A stretch of DNA of 31,363 bases from Prolixibacteraceae bacterium UBA6162 (lineage in GTDB: Bacteria; Bacteroidota; Bacteroidia; Bacteroidales; Prolixibacteraceae): the NCBI GenBank assembly GCA_002428215.1, contig DIUI01000051.1:1-31363 (forward strand). Direction: 5' to 3'. The position numbers were made by a program, and so were the translations under genes. The notes under the pieces are model-generated. The model saw nothing but the letters and a program-made list of their open reading frames with translations. It did no database searches and was not told the origin of the DNA. This document shows positions 24,516 to 31,363 of the stretch, in pieces. Every line of letters begins with the position of its first letter. Position 1 is the first letter of the stretch.

Positions 24516-26750
24516 TTATGGTGTTGCGGGTTCGCCAATTACCCCCAGATAACGACCCATCCAATAGGGAAGCAGCCAGATATCGCCGGCACTGAACTCC
24601 TGACGACCAGCACCTCTGGCATCGAGGTCGAAGCGGTTGGAATTATGCCGCCGTATGGCCAGTTCATCTGGTGGAAGCACCTCTGTAATGGTTTGATTTC
24701 TGAAATTAGGAGTTATGAAGTCGATGTCTTTGCGATGACTGTTTTCGACGGTCCAGTCGATCAAATCGAGCGGATACTCCTGCAGATACCAGATTGCTTC
24801 GTCGAGGTCAAATTCCTTAACGCCTACCATGGCGGTCATAATGTTCCACAAACCCTCTTTTTCAGGACGCTCAGCTTCAAAATGATCGAGAATTGATTCG
24901 CGGTAGAGAGCCTTCAGACTGTCGGTAAAAGCGTAGCGGTACAATCCCCAATAACCCACATAATACATTTCGTCGTCTGAGTGATTCCAGCCCGATGAGA
25001 GCATTTTTGCCCAATCGTTGGCATCCTCAGGAGCCATGCCGATTTCCGACATAGGTCGCATCATGTTTTCCAAATAACCATGCTCCTCCATCAAATAATA
25101 GGCGGCATCTTTAAATTTATCCTTTCCGGTAAAATGGTAGGCAGTTTGCAGCATTCCAACAATATTCGAAGAGTTGAGTTTACGGTCACCTATATTGGTC
25201 GGAAATCCATTCACATAATCGGGATGCCACCTGCCCCATAGAGTTGGTTCACCGTTCCAGTCGACTAGGTAGAAGTCGTTGTTCAGTACATGCGACATAA
25301 GCGTATCTATAAGCACAATTGCTTGTTGCTTTAATTCGGGAACATCTACCAGTTCAGCAATCACCCCAAAGGCAAAGATATGCCCTATGGCTTCATCGCT
25401 GCTGGTGGTAGACTTCCAGTCCCACTCCGGATCGTCGGTAGGCCTCCAGGGTTTGTCGCCAACATTATACCCGGCTCGTTGGAAAGAGCGCGACGGGAAA
25501 CCCGATTTCATTGGATTTATGGTGTAGAGTCGTTCCATTGCATCGAGCGACTCCCTGACATTTTGAAGAGCATCGGCCGATTGGGTAACGGCATAGCGCA
25601 GTGCTTCGCCGGCCAGATACATGGAAGTCCAGAGACCATCGTTATCGCTGTTTTCGAGCGTACCGGTAGTAACATCTCCATTTTTCATCCAGGAAACCGT
25701 GGCATTGAAACCGGTCCGGATATGACGTTCACGAACCTGCTTGTCGTAAAACATCGCTTTATCGTGGAGTGTCATCTGCTTAAAAGCTATTTGTCCGACA
25801 CCGGCGGTTGTCAACACAAGGACCGACTGGCCGGGACCCTTTGCTATAGCCACCACTTCATCGGAAGGCAACCAGCGCAGGCTGGCATAATAATCTGCCC
25901 TGCCCCCTTCTTTCAACCTGAAGGCTCCTCTGGAGGTGCCCATCCATACTTCGTCATCGATAATCTGTATAGCAGTAATTTCGGTCCAGGGCAGCTTTCG
26001 TTCCACATCTCCCACTTTCTGGCGGGTGGCCTTATCGAAACGGAAATAGCCGTCGGTGGTGCCTAACAAAAGTTGTTGTCCGGATAATGCCATCGCTGTG
26101 ATGGGCGTTCCGTCCATGACCCTCTCCAAGCTACTGTTGGCAGGCGAAAATGTGTGCAAGGAATGATCACCACGGATCCAGAAAATTTTGCTTGCACCAT
26201 CGAAAACGATCTGGCGAACCATATCCCCTTCCAGGGATGCTTCCCATAAATATTCTGAATCTTTTAGTAACGCTATTTGTTGACCGTCGGAAATTAAAAA
26301 AGCAAAATCATCGCCACCGGCAAAAATTCGGGCATTGGGCATGGAGTGCCGTGAATAGAGGTTGCCGGCCCATGCATTGCTGAACACCGCCTTGTCGTAC
26401 AAATAGACAAACTGATCCTGATAGAGTCCAATGGCGGAGATCTTTTTATCGGAGGTAGGTTTATCCTGAAAGTCGGGCACTACTGTTCCCGGAAACAGAT
26501 GTTTTCCAGCCCGCAAACGCATCAATCCTTTGCTGCCCAAAAGCTGGATGTAACCATTCCTGTCGGAGGCTACCTGGCTCAATAGTATCGATGCATCTTC
26601 TAATTCATACTTAACCGAATAGTCCTGATGAAACGGGACATCGGCATGAAACTGACCGTTTGACTGGTTTTCACGGGCTGCTGGACCACAGGAGGAAAAG
26701 AAGAATACCGATAGTATGACCAACAACGAGAGTAATGATTGATTTTTCAT
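24516..26750 (-). CDS. Propeller + toroid fusion lipoprotein (copy 2)
   Basis: This is a 744-aa lipoprotein (VFFFSSC, Cys21). Residues about 45-325 form the propeller, with blades such as ITAIQIIDDEVWMGTSRGAF and LLLGTTDGYFRF. Residues about 345-744 are the toroid: SDNDGLWTSMYLAGEALRYA (368-387), WDWKSTTSSDEAIGHIFAF (444-461), WNGEPTLWGRWHPDYVNGF, LNSSNIVGMLQTAYHFTG, EERP-type EVLPPDE, and the final LLPYWMGRYLGVIGE. It is a tandem paralogue of the gene at 26790-29030, with matching domain order and near-identical motifs. The toroid looks enzymatic, the propeller looks like a ligand- or protein-binding platform (inference). Function unknown. It is the third gene of the long operon, 39 bases after its paralogue. 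Confidence 0.83.
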   Translation of the reverse strand: MKNQSLLSLLVILSVFFFSSCGPAARENQSNGQFHADVPFHQDYSVKYELEDASILLSQVASDRNGYIQLLGSKGLMRLRAGKHLFPGTVVPDFQDKPTSDKKISAIGLYQDQFVYLYDKAVFSNAWAGNLYSRHSMPNARIFAGGDDFAFLISDGQQIALLKDSEYLWEASLEGDMVRQIVFDGASKIFWIRGDHSLHTFSPANSSLERVMDGTPITAMALSGQQLLLGTTDGYFRFDKATRQKVGDVERKLPWTEITAIQIIDDEVWMGTSRGAFRLKEGGRADYYASLRWLPSDEVVAIAKGPGQSVLVLTTAGVGQIAFKQMTLHDKAMFYDKQVRERHIRTGFNATVSWMKNGDVTTGTLENSDNDGLWTSMYLAGEALRYAVTQSADALQNVRESLDAMERLYTINPMKSGFPSRSFQRAGYNVGDKPWRPTDDPEWDWKSTTSSDEAIGHIFAFGVIAELVDVPELKQQAIVLIDTLMSHVLNNDFYLVDWNGEPTLWGRWHPDYVNGFPTNIGDRKLNSSNIVGMLQTAYHFTGKDKFKDAAYYLMEEHGYLENMMRPMSEIGMAPEDANDWAKMLSSGWNHSDDEMYYVGYWGLYRYAFTDSLKALYRESILDHFEAERPEKEGLWNIMTAMVGVKEFDLDEAIWYLQEYPLDLIDWTVENSHRKDIDFITPNFRNQTITEVLPPDELAIRRHNSNRFDLDARGAGRQEFSAGDIWLLPYWMGRYLGVIGEPATP

Positions 26751-26789
26751 GTAAAAGTTATATTAGTTGATTGCTGATTTCCTTAAATT

Positions 26790-29030
26790 TTATGGCTTCT
26801 CCGGGGCACCGATAACGCCCAGGTAGCGTCCCATCCAATAGGGAAGCAACCAAATATCACCTGCACTATATTCGCTGGTTCCGTTGCTACCGGCTCGGTC
26901 GAGCCTGAACATATTGGCATTGTGGCGCTGTATAGGCCTTTCATCTGGAGGCAATACTTCAGTAAGGGTTTGCCTGCGGAAATTTTCGGCAATAAAATCA
27001 ATATCCTTGCGGTGGCTGTTCTGTATGCTCCAGGTAATCAGATCGAGCGGATGCTCCTGCAGGTACCAGATTGCCTCATCAAGATCGAAGTTTTGAACCT
27101 CAGTCAGTGCAGTCATAATATTCCACAAACCCTCCTTTTCTGGTCTTTCGGCCTCCCAGTGATCAACTATTGCATCGCGAAACTGGGCTTTCAGCTCCCC
27201 GGTAAAAGCGTAGCGGTAGAGCCCCCAGTATCCAAGGAAATACATTTCATCGTCGGAATGGTTCCAGCTTTCTGACAGCATAGCAGCCCAATCGCCCGCG
27301 TCGCCGGCCACGCCAATCTGCGCCATTGGCCGCATGAGGTTTTCAAGATAGCCATGCTCTTCCATTAAATAATAGGCAGCCTCTTTAAATTTTTCCTTCC
27401 CGGTAAAATGGTAGGCAGTCTGTAACATGGCTACAATATTCGAGGAGTTGAGTTTACGGTCCCCAACCGATGTTGGAAATCCGTTTACATAATCGGGGTG
27501 CCATTTCCCCCAAAGGGTAGGTTTACCATCGAAGTCGATAAGGTAGAAGTCGTTGTCGACCACATGATCCATAAGTTTGTCGAGCAGATGGATTGCTTTT
27601 TTGCGCACCGGCTCAACATCTATCAATTCAGCAATAACACCTAGCACAAAAACATGACCAATGGCTTCGTCGCTACTGGTGGTAGATTTCCAATCCCATT
27701 CCGGATCGCTCGCATGCTGCCAGCGGTCGGGGTCAGACAATACCTCGATATAACCGCTCCGCTCATACGAGCGTGAAGGAAACCCATACACCGGATTGAT
27801 GGTGTATAGCCGTTCCATAGCATCGAGCGATTCGATGGTGTTTTGGAGTGCATCCTCTGAGCCTGTTACTGAATAGCGATATGCCTCTGCTGCCAGATAC
27901 ATTGAAGTCCATAAACCATCGTTGTCAGAATCTTTCAGAAATCCGGTGGCAAGATTGCCGCTTACAAGACCTTCGAGGGTTGCATTAAAACCATACCTGA
28001 TGTGCCGTGCCCGGACTTGTTGGCCAAAATATTCGGCTTTGTCGGCAAGTGTCATCTCTTTGAAACAGATCTGGGCCATTCCTTTATTGGTAAGCACCCA
28101 TACCGATCCTTCAGGACCTGCGGCGATGCTTATTATCTGATCACCTGGCAACCAGCGTTCACCATTGTAATAATTGAATTTTCCATCTTCGCGAAGCATA
28201 AATGCTCCCAGGCTCGATCCAAACCACAGATTGCCATGCACAAGTTCCACAGCGGTAATATCGGTCACTGGCAGTCTTTGAACTGGCGTGCCTAAAGTTT
28301 GACCGGTTTTCAGATCCACCGTTAGGTATCCGTTTCCTGTACCAATAATTGCCTGACCGCCGTCAGGGGTGAAGTCAAAGGCAGTGAGCCCTGACTGATT
28401 GAACCTCAGCTCCTCGGCTCCACTGCCGGCATTTATGGCCACAAGGCCTTCTCCTGATAGAAGATAGAATCGGTTGTCGGCTCTATTGTAACGGACTGAA
28501 AAAATATTTTCAATGCCAGCTTCGCCTTGCCATTGAATACCGTCGGTTGTAACCAAAACCAACTGTTTGCCGTTGGTTACCAAAAAATTGAATCCATTTC
28601 CGGAAGCAAATGTTTTGGCATCCTCCAAACCATGCAACCAATATATACTTCCAGCCCAGGCATTGCTGAAGACTGCTTTGTTGTCGAGATAAACCAATTG
28701 TTGATCATAGCTGAGCACATCGCGTATTTTCTTGTCGCGCATAGGCCTGTTGCGATTATCGGTTTCTAACGTTCCCGGATAGAGAAAACGACCATGGTGG
28801 GGATGCAACAAACCCGCATTGCTCACCAGACTCACGTTGCCGTTTCTATCGTGCGCTACCCGAATAAGCTGATGTTCCGGGGAAGTCAAATAGTATTTAA
28901 TACTATAGTCCTGAAGAAAAGGAACATCGGCATGAAACTGCCGGTTTGAATCGGAGGTAGAATCTGCCAACTGGCTGCATCCCGCCAATAAGGCTATCAG
29001 CAGAACCAACAATAATTTTAATTTTTGCAT
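26790..29030 (-). CDS. Propeller + toroid fusion lipoprotein (copy 3)
   Basis: This is a 746-aa lipoprotein (LLAGC, Cys18). Its mature N-terminus, QFHADVPFLQDYSIKYYL, closely matches copy 2 (QFHADVPFHQDYSVKYEL). A propeller follows to about residue 330 (ITAVELVHGNLWFGSSLGAF; IIGTGNGYLTVDL). The toroid then carries SDNDGLWTSMYLAAEAYRYS, TTSSDEAIGHVFVLGVIAEL, FDGKPTLWGKWHPDYVNGF, TEVLPPDERPIQRHN and LLPYWMGRYLGVIG. The two tandem copies clearly arose by duplication and have diverged, mainly in the propeller, while the toroid core is conserved; this pattern fits one chemistry with differing binding specificity (inference). It lies 54 bases downstream of the metallophosphoesterase. I recognise no named enzyme family for the toroid. 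Confidence 0.83.
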   Translation of the reverse strand: MQKLKLLLVLLIALLAGCSQLADSTSDSNRQFHADVPFLQDYSIKYYLTSPEHQLIRVAHDRNGNVSLVSNAGLLHPHHGRFLYPGTLETDNRNRPMRDKKIRDVLSYDQQLVYLDNKAVFSNAWAGSIYWLHGLEDAKTFASGNGFNFLVTNGKQLVLVTTDGIQWQGEAGIENIFSVRYNRADNRFYLLSGEGLVAINAGSGAEELRFNQSGLTAFDFTPDGGQAIIGTGNGYLTVDLKTGQTLGTPVQRLPVTDITAVELVHGNLWFGSSLGAFMLREDGKFNYYNGERWLPGDQIISIAAGPEGSVWVLTNKGMAQICFKEMTLADKAEYFGQQVRARHIRYGFNATLEGLVSGNLATGFLKDSDNDGLWTSMYLAAEAYRYSVTGSEDALQNTIESLDAMERLYTINPVYGFPSRSYERSGYIEVLSDPDRWQHASDPEWDWKSTTSSDEAIGHVFVLGVIAELIDVEPVRKKAIHLLDKLMDHVVDNDFYLIDFDGKPTLWGKWHPDYVNGFPTSVGDRKLNSSNIVAMLQTAYHFTGKEKFKEAAYYLMEEHGYLENLMRPMAQIGVAGDAGDWAAMLSESWNHSDDEMYFLGYWGLYRYAFTGELKAQFRDAIVDHWEAERPEKEGLWNIMTALTEVQNFDLDEAIWYLQEHPLDLITWSIQNSHRKDIDFIAENFRRQTLTEVLPPDERPIQRHNANMFRLDRAGSNGTSEYSAGDIWLLPYWMGRYLGVIGAPEKP

Positions 29031-29084
29031 GATAAAGATTTTATGAAATTTACAGAGTGCTATTAATTTGGAACGGTGGTTGAG

Positions 29085-30638
29085 CTACCTGATCCGAAAC
29101 ACGCGGTGTGCCTCCCAGGATTGGTTATACATATCGGTGGTTCTTACAGAGAGGGTGTACGTGCCGGGCTTTAATCCCGATGGCAATATTCCTTTCCAGA
29201 TGTGGGTCGAAATGGATGGATAGTCCATGGCCCATCCAAAACGGGTGTCGAGTTTAACGTCAAGAACCTGTTCCTTTAGATAAGGTGACAGGCTGTGCAT
29301 CCACAGATTAAGCGGGTCGGGTACAAACTCTTGTGATAGCTCCTGCCAAGGGGCATCCCTCCCTACGCGCATCTCAACCTTCGAGCGGGCTGAACCAGCA
29401 AATACATTGACCAACACCTGGGTAGTGTCGGCAGCAGATTGGGGAATATCGTCGTTCAAATGTATGTTCATCTGATAACTGTCAGGTCTGCCTGCAGGCT
29501 TGAACCGAACAGAGTAGTTGTTGCCGTTGAAACTAATGATTGAATATCCGTTGGGGGCTCCATCGTTCATGGTTGCATGAGGAATGCCGCGCTCGTCGAC
29601 AAGTCCACACCACCAGCTTCCACTTACCGTAGCATTAACCAGGTGGTGGTGAGGAATCGGGCTGTTCCATTCGGGCTCCTCTTCCAGAAAAAGCTGCATC
29701 TGCCTGTGAACATGGCCTGATATGCTGAATATGTGCGGATGGTGGTTGATTAAAGCATAGAGATCGGCTTGATTATCTGTTGCCACTACCGGGATGTGCA
29801 TAGCCAGCGCCAGTAAACGGTTTTCAGGAAGATGCGCCATATAGTTTTTTACAAACTCAAGCTGACGCTGGGTGAGGTGCCCCCGGTAACGGCCATCGGG
29901 ATTAAAGAAGACATTGTTCAGAACAATAAAGGATACCTCACCATATTCAAAGGCATAGGTCGAGGGACCAAAATGTTTACGGAAGGTAAAATCGCGGTCA
30001 TCATTCACCTGCGCTGAGCGGTCGCTGTCGTGATTGCCAAATGCATAATACCATGGAAATCCGGTTTGTCCGAAGCTCTGCCCTACCTCTTGAAAAAGCG
30101 CAGGATCGTCGGCCACAATATCACCCAAAACAACGCCAAAGGCAGCATCGTAGTCAATTAGCTCCTCAACTACATCGCGACTGATAAAATTTACCTCTCT
30201 GATACCACGGGCCTGAGGGTCGGCAAGAAACAATGCTGAGAAGTTCGGTGATTCAGCGGGGTCATGCATCAGTGCAAAATGCACAATGGGATGGGGATTC
30301 GCGGGGGTAGCGGTTTCGAGAAGATAAAAATGATGTGGGGTACCGTTGGTTGAAATGGGAAATGAATACCCCTGAGGCTTGATAACAAAAACAGCATTGA
30401 CATCGCGCGTGGATAATCTCCATCGGCCTTCCTTGCCGGTAATTTCAACATCCCGGCCATTGGATACCAGCACACCTTCCAGGCCCATTTCTCCCGGATC
30501 CAATTGCTGATTTCCGTTGGAATCCAAAAAAACTATTCCCTCAACCCATTCCTTTGGCTCCGATCCACTGGCCTGGGCAAACAGCGAGGAGATCATAGTC
30601 CCGGCAAGGAAGCATATGATCAGAAGCATTTTTTTCAT
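29085..30638 (-). CDS. Three-domain exported calcineurin-like phosphoesterase (MetallophosN-Metallophos-MetallophosC)
   Basis: This is a 517-aa protein with a signal peptide (residues 3-21, ending LFAQ). Residues about 30-110 are a SdrD B-like/MetallophosN beta-sandwich (VEGIVFLDSNGNQQLDPGE, then GLEGVLVSNG). The catalytic domain, about 133-330, contains LADPQ (Asp140, with Gln142 where many relatives have His, as is common in this subgroup), LGDIVADD (Asp173), GNHDSD (201-206), MHIPV (His281) and SGHVHRQ (307-313). The C-terminal beta domain, about 335-517, is of MetallophosC type. Such three-domain phosphoesterases recur in Bacteroidota PULs; substrates are mostly uncharacterised. It is the first gene of the eleven-gene minus-strand operon and lies 158 bases after the SusD stop. 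Confidence 0.94.
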   Translation of the reverse strand: MKKMLLIICFLAGTMISSLFAQASGSEPKEWVEGIVFLDSNGNQQLDPGEMGLEGVLVSNGRDVEITGKEGRWRLSTRDVNAVFVIKPQGYSFPISTNGTPHHFYLLETATPANPHPIVHFALMHDPAESPNFSALFLADPQARGIREVNFISRDVVEELIDYDAAFGVVLGDIVADDPALFQEVGQSFGQTGFPWYYAFGNHDSDRSAQVNDDRDFTFRKHFGPSTYAFEYGEVSFIVLNNVFFNPDGRYRGHLTQRQLEFVKNYMAHLPENRLLALAMHIPVVATDNQADLYALINHHPHIFSISGHVHRQMQLFLEEEPEWNSPIPHHHLVNATVSGSWWCGLVDERGIPHATMNDGAPNGYSIISFNGNNYSVRFKPAGRPDSYQMNIHLNDDIPQSAADTTQVLVNVFAGSARSKVEMRVGRDAPWQELSQEFVPDPLNLWMHSLSPYLKEQVLDVKLDTRFGWAMDYPSISTHIWKGILPSGLKPGTYTLSVRTTDMYNQSWEAHRVFRIR

Positions 30639-30745
30639 ATACGGCTGTTTATTCGGTGTGAGTCTAACCGGAAAACTGCCTGCCGGTCATCAGTCTATCA
30701 ATATTTTCGACGCTATGGAGCCGGGTGTAAGTTGAGTAAAACAAG
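30639..30745 (-). promoter_or_regulatory. Leader region upstream of the eleven-gene operon
   Basis: This gap lies between the SusD terminator hairpin and the phosphoesterase ATG. If the hairpin stops transcription fully, a promoter for the large operon must sit here; if it leaks, the operon is the distal part of the SusCD transcript. I found no exact TAnnTTTG box. A short CCGG-based inverted repeat (accgg/ccggt near 30667-30687) may form a small hairpin in the leader. Confidence 0.3.
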
Positions 30746-30776
30746 CATAGAGGACAGTAAAACACTGCCCTCTATG
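30746..30776 (-). terminator. Intrinsic terminator after the SusD-like gene
   Basis: Reading the minus strand, CATAGAGGGCAGT pairs with ACTGTCCTCTATG across a five-base loop (GTTTT), giving a 13-pair stem with one G-U wobble, followed by the T-rich CTTGTTTTA. On the plus strand the wobble becomes an A-C mismatch, so the structure favours minus-strand transcripts. It starts 20 bases past the SusD stop codon. Confidence 0.75.
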
Positions 30777-30796
30777 TCTCTATGGATAACTAAAAA

Positions 30797-31363
30797 TCAC
30801 CACGGTTTACCCGTGCCTTGTATGATCCAGGGTTTAGACCACTGGCTGTTTTTTCCTCTGAGTGCAGAATAAGTAGTAGCTTCAATCTTACTTATAGCCG
30901 TCTCAACATTTCCGCTGTTAAAGTTGAGCTCATTGCTTCCGTAGATAAACCTTACCGGAAGCACAGGCTGTGGAGAAGCAGGACCTGCCTTCAAAGCAGG
31001 AAGCCCGGTTCTGCGGTAATCAAACCACGCTTCGGTTCCATTGATCCAGTTGGCAATCCACTTCTGAGTAAGAATCTGCGCATCGGTATTGTTAAATGCT
31101 ACCCCCGGACGGGCAATATAGGCTGCATATTGGCCACCCTGTCCCCAGGTGTCGAGCGAGTTTTTAATCCCATTGTTGTAGTGGGTCTCGGCCGATCCTA
31201 CGTTGTATCCCTTACGGGCAGCTTCAGCGAGGATAAACGACACTTCAGCAGCCGAAATCAGACGGGCACGAAGCAGCGGACCACTTGAAGCCCTGAAGGT
31301 ATTAGACAATTGCGATACATGTTGGTTTTCAACAGTCTGACCAGGTGTTGGATTCAGATTGTA
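30797..31363 (-). CDS. SusD-like outer-membrane glycan-binding lipoprotein, C-terminal part (runs off right edge)
   Basis: The last 188 residues are present and the frame is open to the window edge (YNLNPTPGQ at the first bases). SusD_like_2-type features are seen: RLISAAEVSFILAEAARKGY, HYNNGIKNSL, then ILTQKWIANWINGTEAWFDYRRTGLPAL and a C-terminal RFIYGSNELNFN. SusD proteins cap SusC TonB-dependent transporters and bind glycan at the cell surface; the matching SusC gene is expected upstream on this strand, beyond the window. This gene marks the locus as a PUL. The N-terminal lipobox and TPR helices are outside the window. Confidence 0.93.
   Translation of the reverse strand, partial: YNLNPTPGQTVENQHVSQLSNTFRASSGPLLRARLISAAEVSFILAEAARKGYNVGSAETHYNNGIKNSLDTWGQGGQYAAYIARPGVAFNNTDAQILTQKWIANWINGTEAWFDYRRTGLPALKAGPASPQPVLPVRFIYGSNELNFNSGNVETAISKIEATTYSALRGKNSQWSKPWIIQGTGKPW

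Noticed and set aside
20203..29030. Propeller proteins as hybrid two-component sensor regulators
   Set aside because: No Y_Y_Y domain, transmembrane segment, histidine kinase, receiver or HTH follows the propeller; the C-terminal half is a helical toroid and the proteins are signal-peptide or lipobox proteins.
1..31363. tRNA, rRNA, CRISPR arrays, insertion sequences, phage or plasmid genes
   Set aside because: No cloverleaf-like region, regularly spaced repeats, transposase or integrase motif was found; coding genes fill nearly all of the window.

Overview
The window reads as a polysaccharide utilization locus (PUL) from a Bacteroidota (Bacteroidia-type) bacterium. Evidence for this is the SusD-family gene at the right edge, many exported glycoside hydrolases and lipoproteins, 'two-component regulator' beta-propeller repeats, an exact Bacteroidota -7 promoter box (TAnnTTTG), and dense co-directional genes with almost no Shine-Dalgarno sequences. 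I cannot assign a genus. No rRNA, tRNA, CRISPR array, insertion sequence or phage gene was seen, and no gene-free stretch exceeds 300 bases. The largest gaps are the divergent regulatory region 1839-2024 and the SusD/phosphoesterase gap 30639-30796.

Layout. (A) 1-1838, minus strand: an AraC-type regulator, a small DUF1349 protein, then the N-terminal third of an exported metallophosphoesterase that runs off the left edge. (B) 2025-10740, plus strand, divergent from the regulator: a DHDPS/N-acetylneuraminate-lyase superfamily aldolase, an exported amidohydrolase, a 999-aa parallel beta-helix enzyme (GH141-like) with CARDB-like and DUF1349-like C-terminal domains, a GH67-N/GH20-like exported hydrolase, and a second, divergent DHDPS-superfamily protein. 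(C) 30638 down to 10673, minus strand: eleven closely spaced genes encoding a three-domain metallophosphoesterase, two large propeller + alpha/alpha-toroid lipoproteins, a short toroid-only relative, a formylglycine-generating-enzyme-like protein, a third propeller + toroid protein, a purple-acid-phosphatase-like lipoprotein, a GH92 lipoprotein, a DUF3089 alpha/beta-hydrolase, a membrane-anchored GH31 and a membrane-anchored GH92. (D) 30797-31363: the C-terminal part of a SusD-like protein, followed by a strong intrinsic terminator pointing in its direction.

How it may work together (inference): the SusCD pair binds and imports a glycan. Two GH92 exo-alpha-mannosidases and a GH31 alpha-glycosidase, anchored to membranes, would trim alpha-linked sugars. 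Three metallophosphoesterases suggest phosphorylated or phosphodiester-bridged glycans. The beta-helix and GH67/GH20-like enzymes would attack another part, possibly uronic or deoxy sugars. The secreted amidohydrolase and two pyruvate-aldolase-type enzymes could process the released sugar acids. The AraC protein, with a cupin-like sensor domain, is the obvious local regulator.

The most unusual element is the set of four related toroid proteins (20203-29030). Three carry an N-terminal propeller of the kind normally found in hybrid two-component sensors, but fused here to a putative (alpha/alpha)6 domain instead of a kinase. They share SDNDG, TSSDE/DTSSDE, WGRW and a C-terminal YWMGRY motif. 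I recognise no named enzyme family for this toroid, and it is the best candidate for an undescribed system in the window. A second curiosity is the 68-nt tail-to-tail coding overlap where arms B and C collide.
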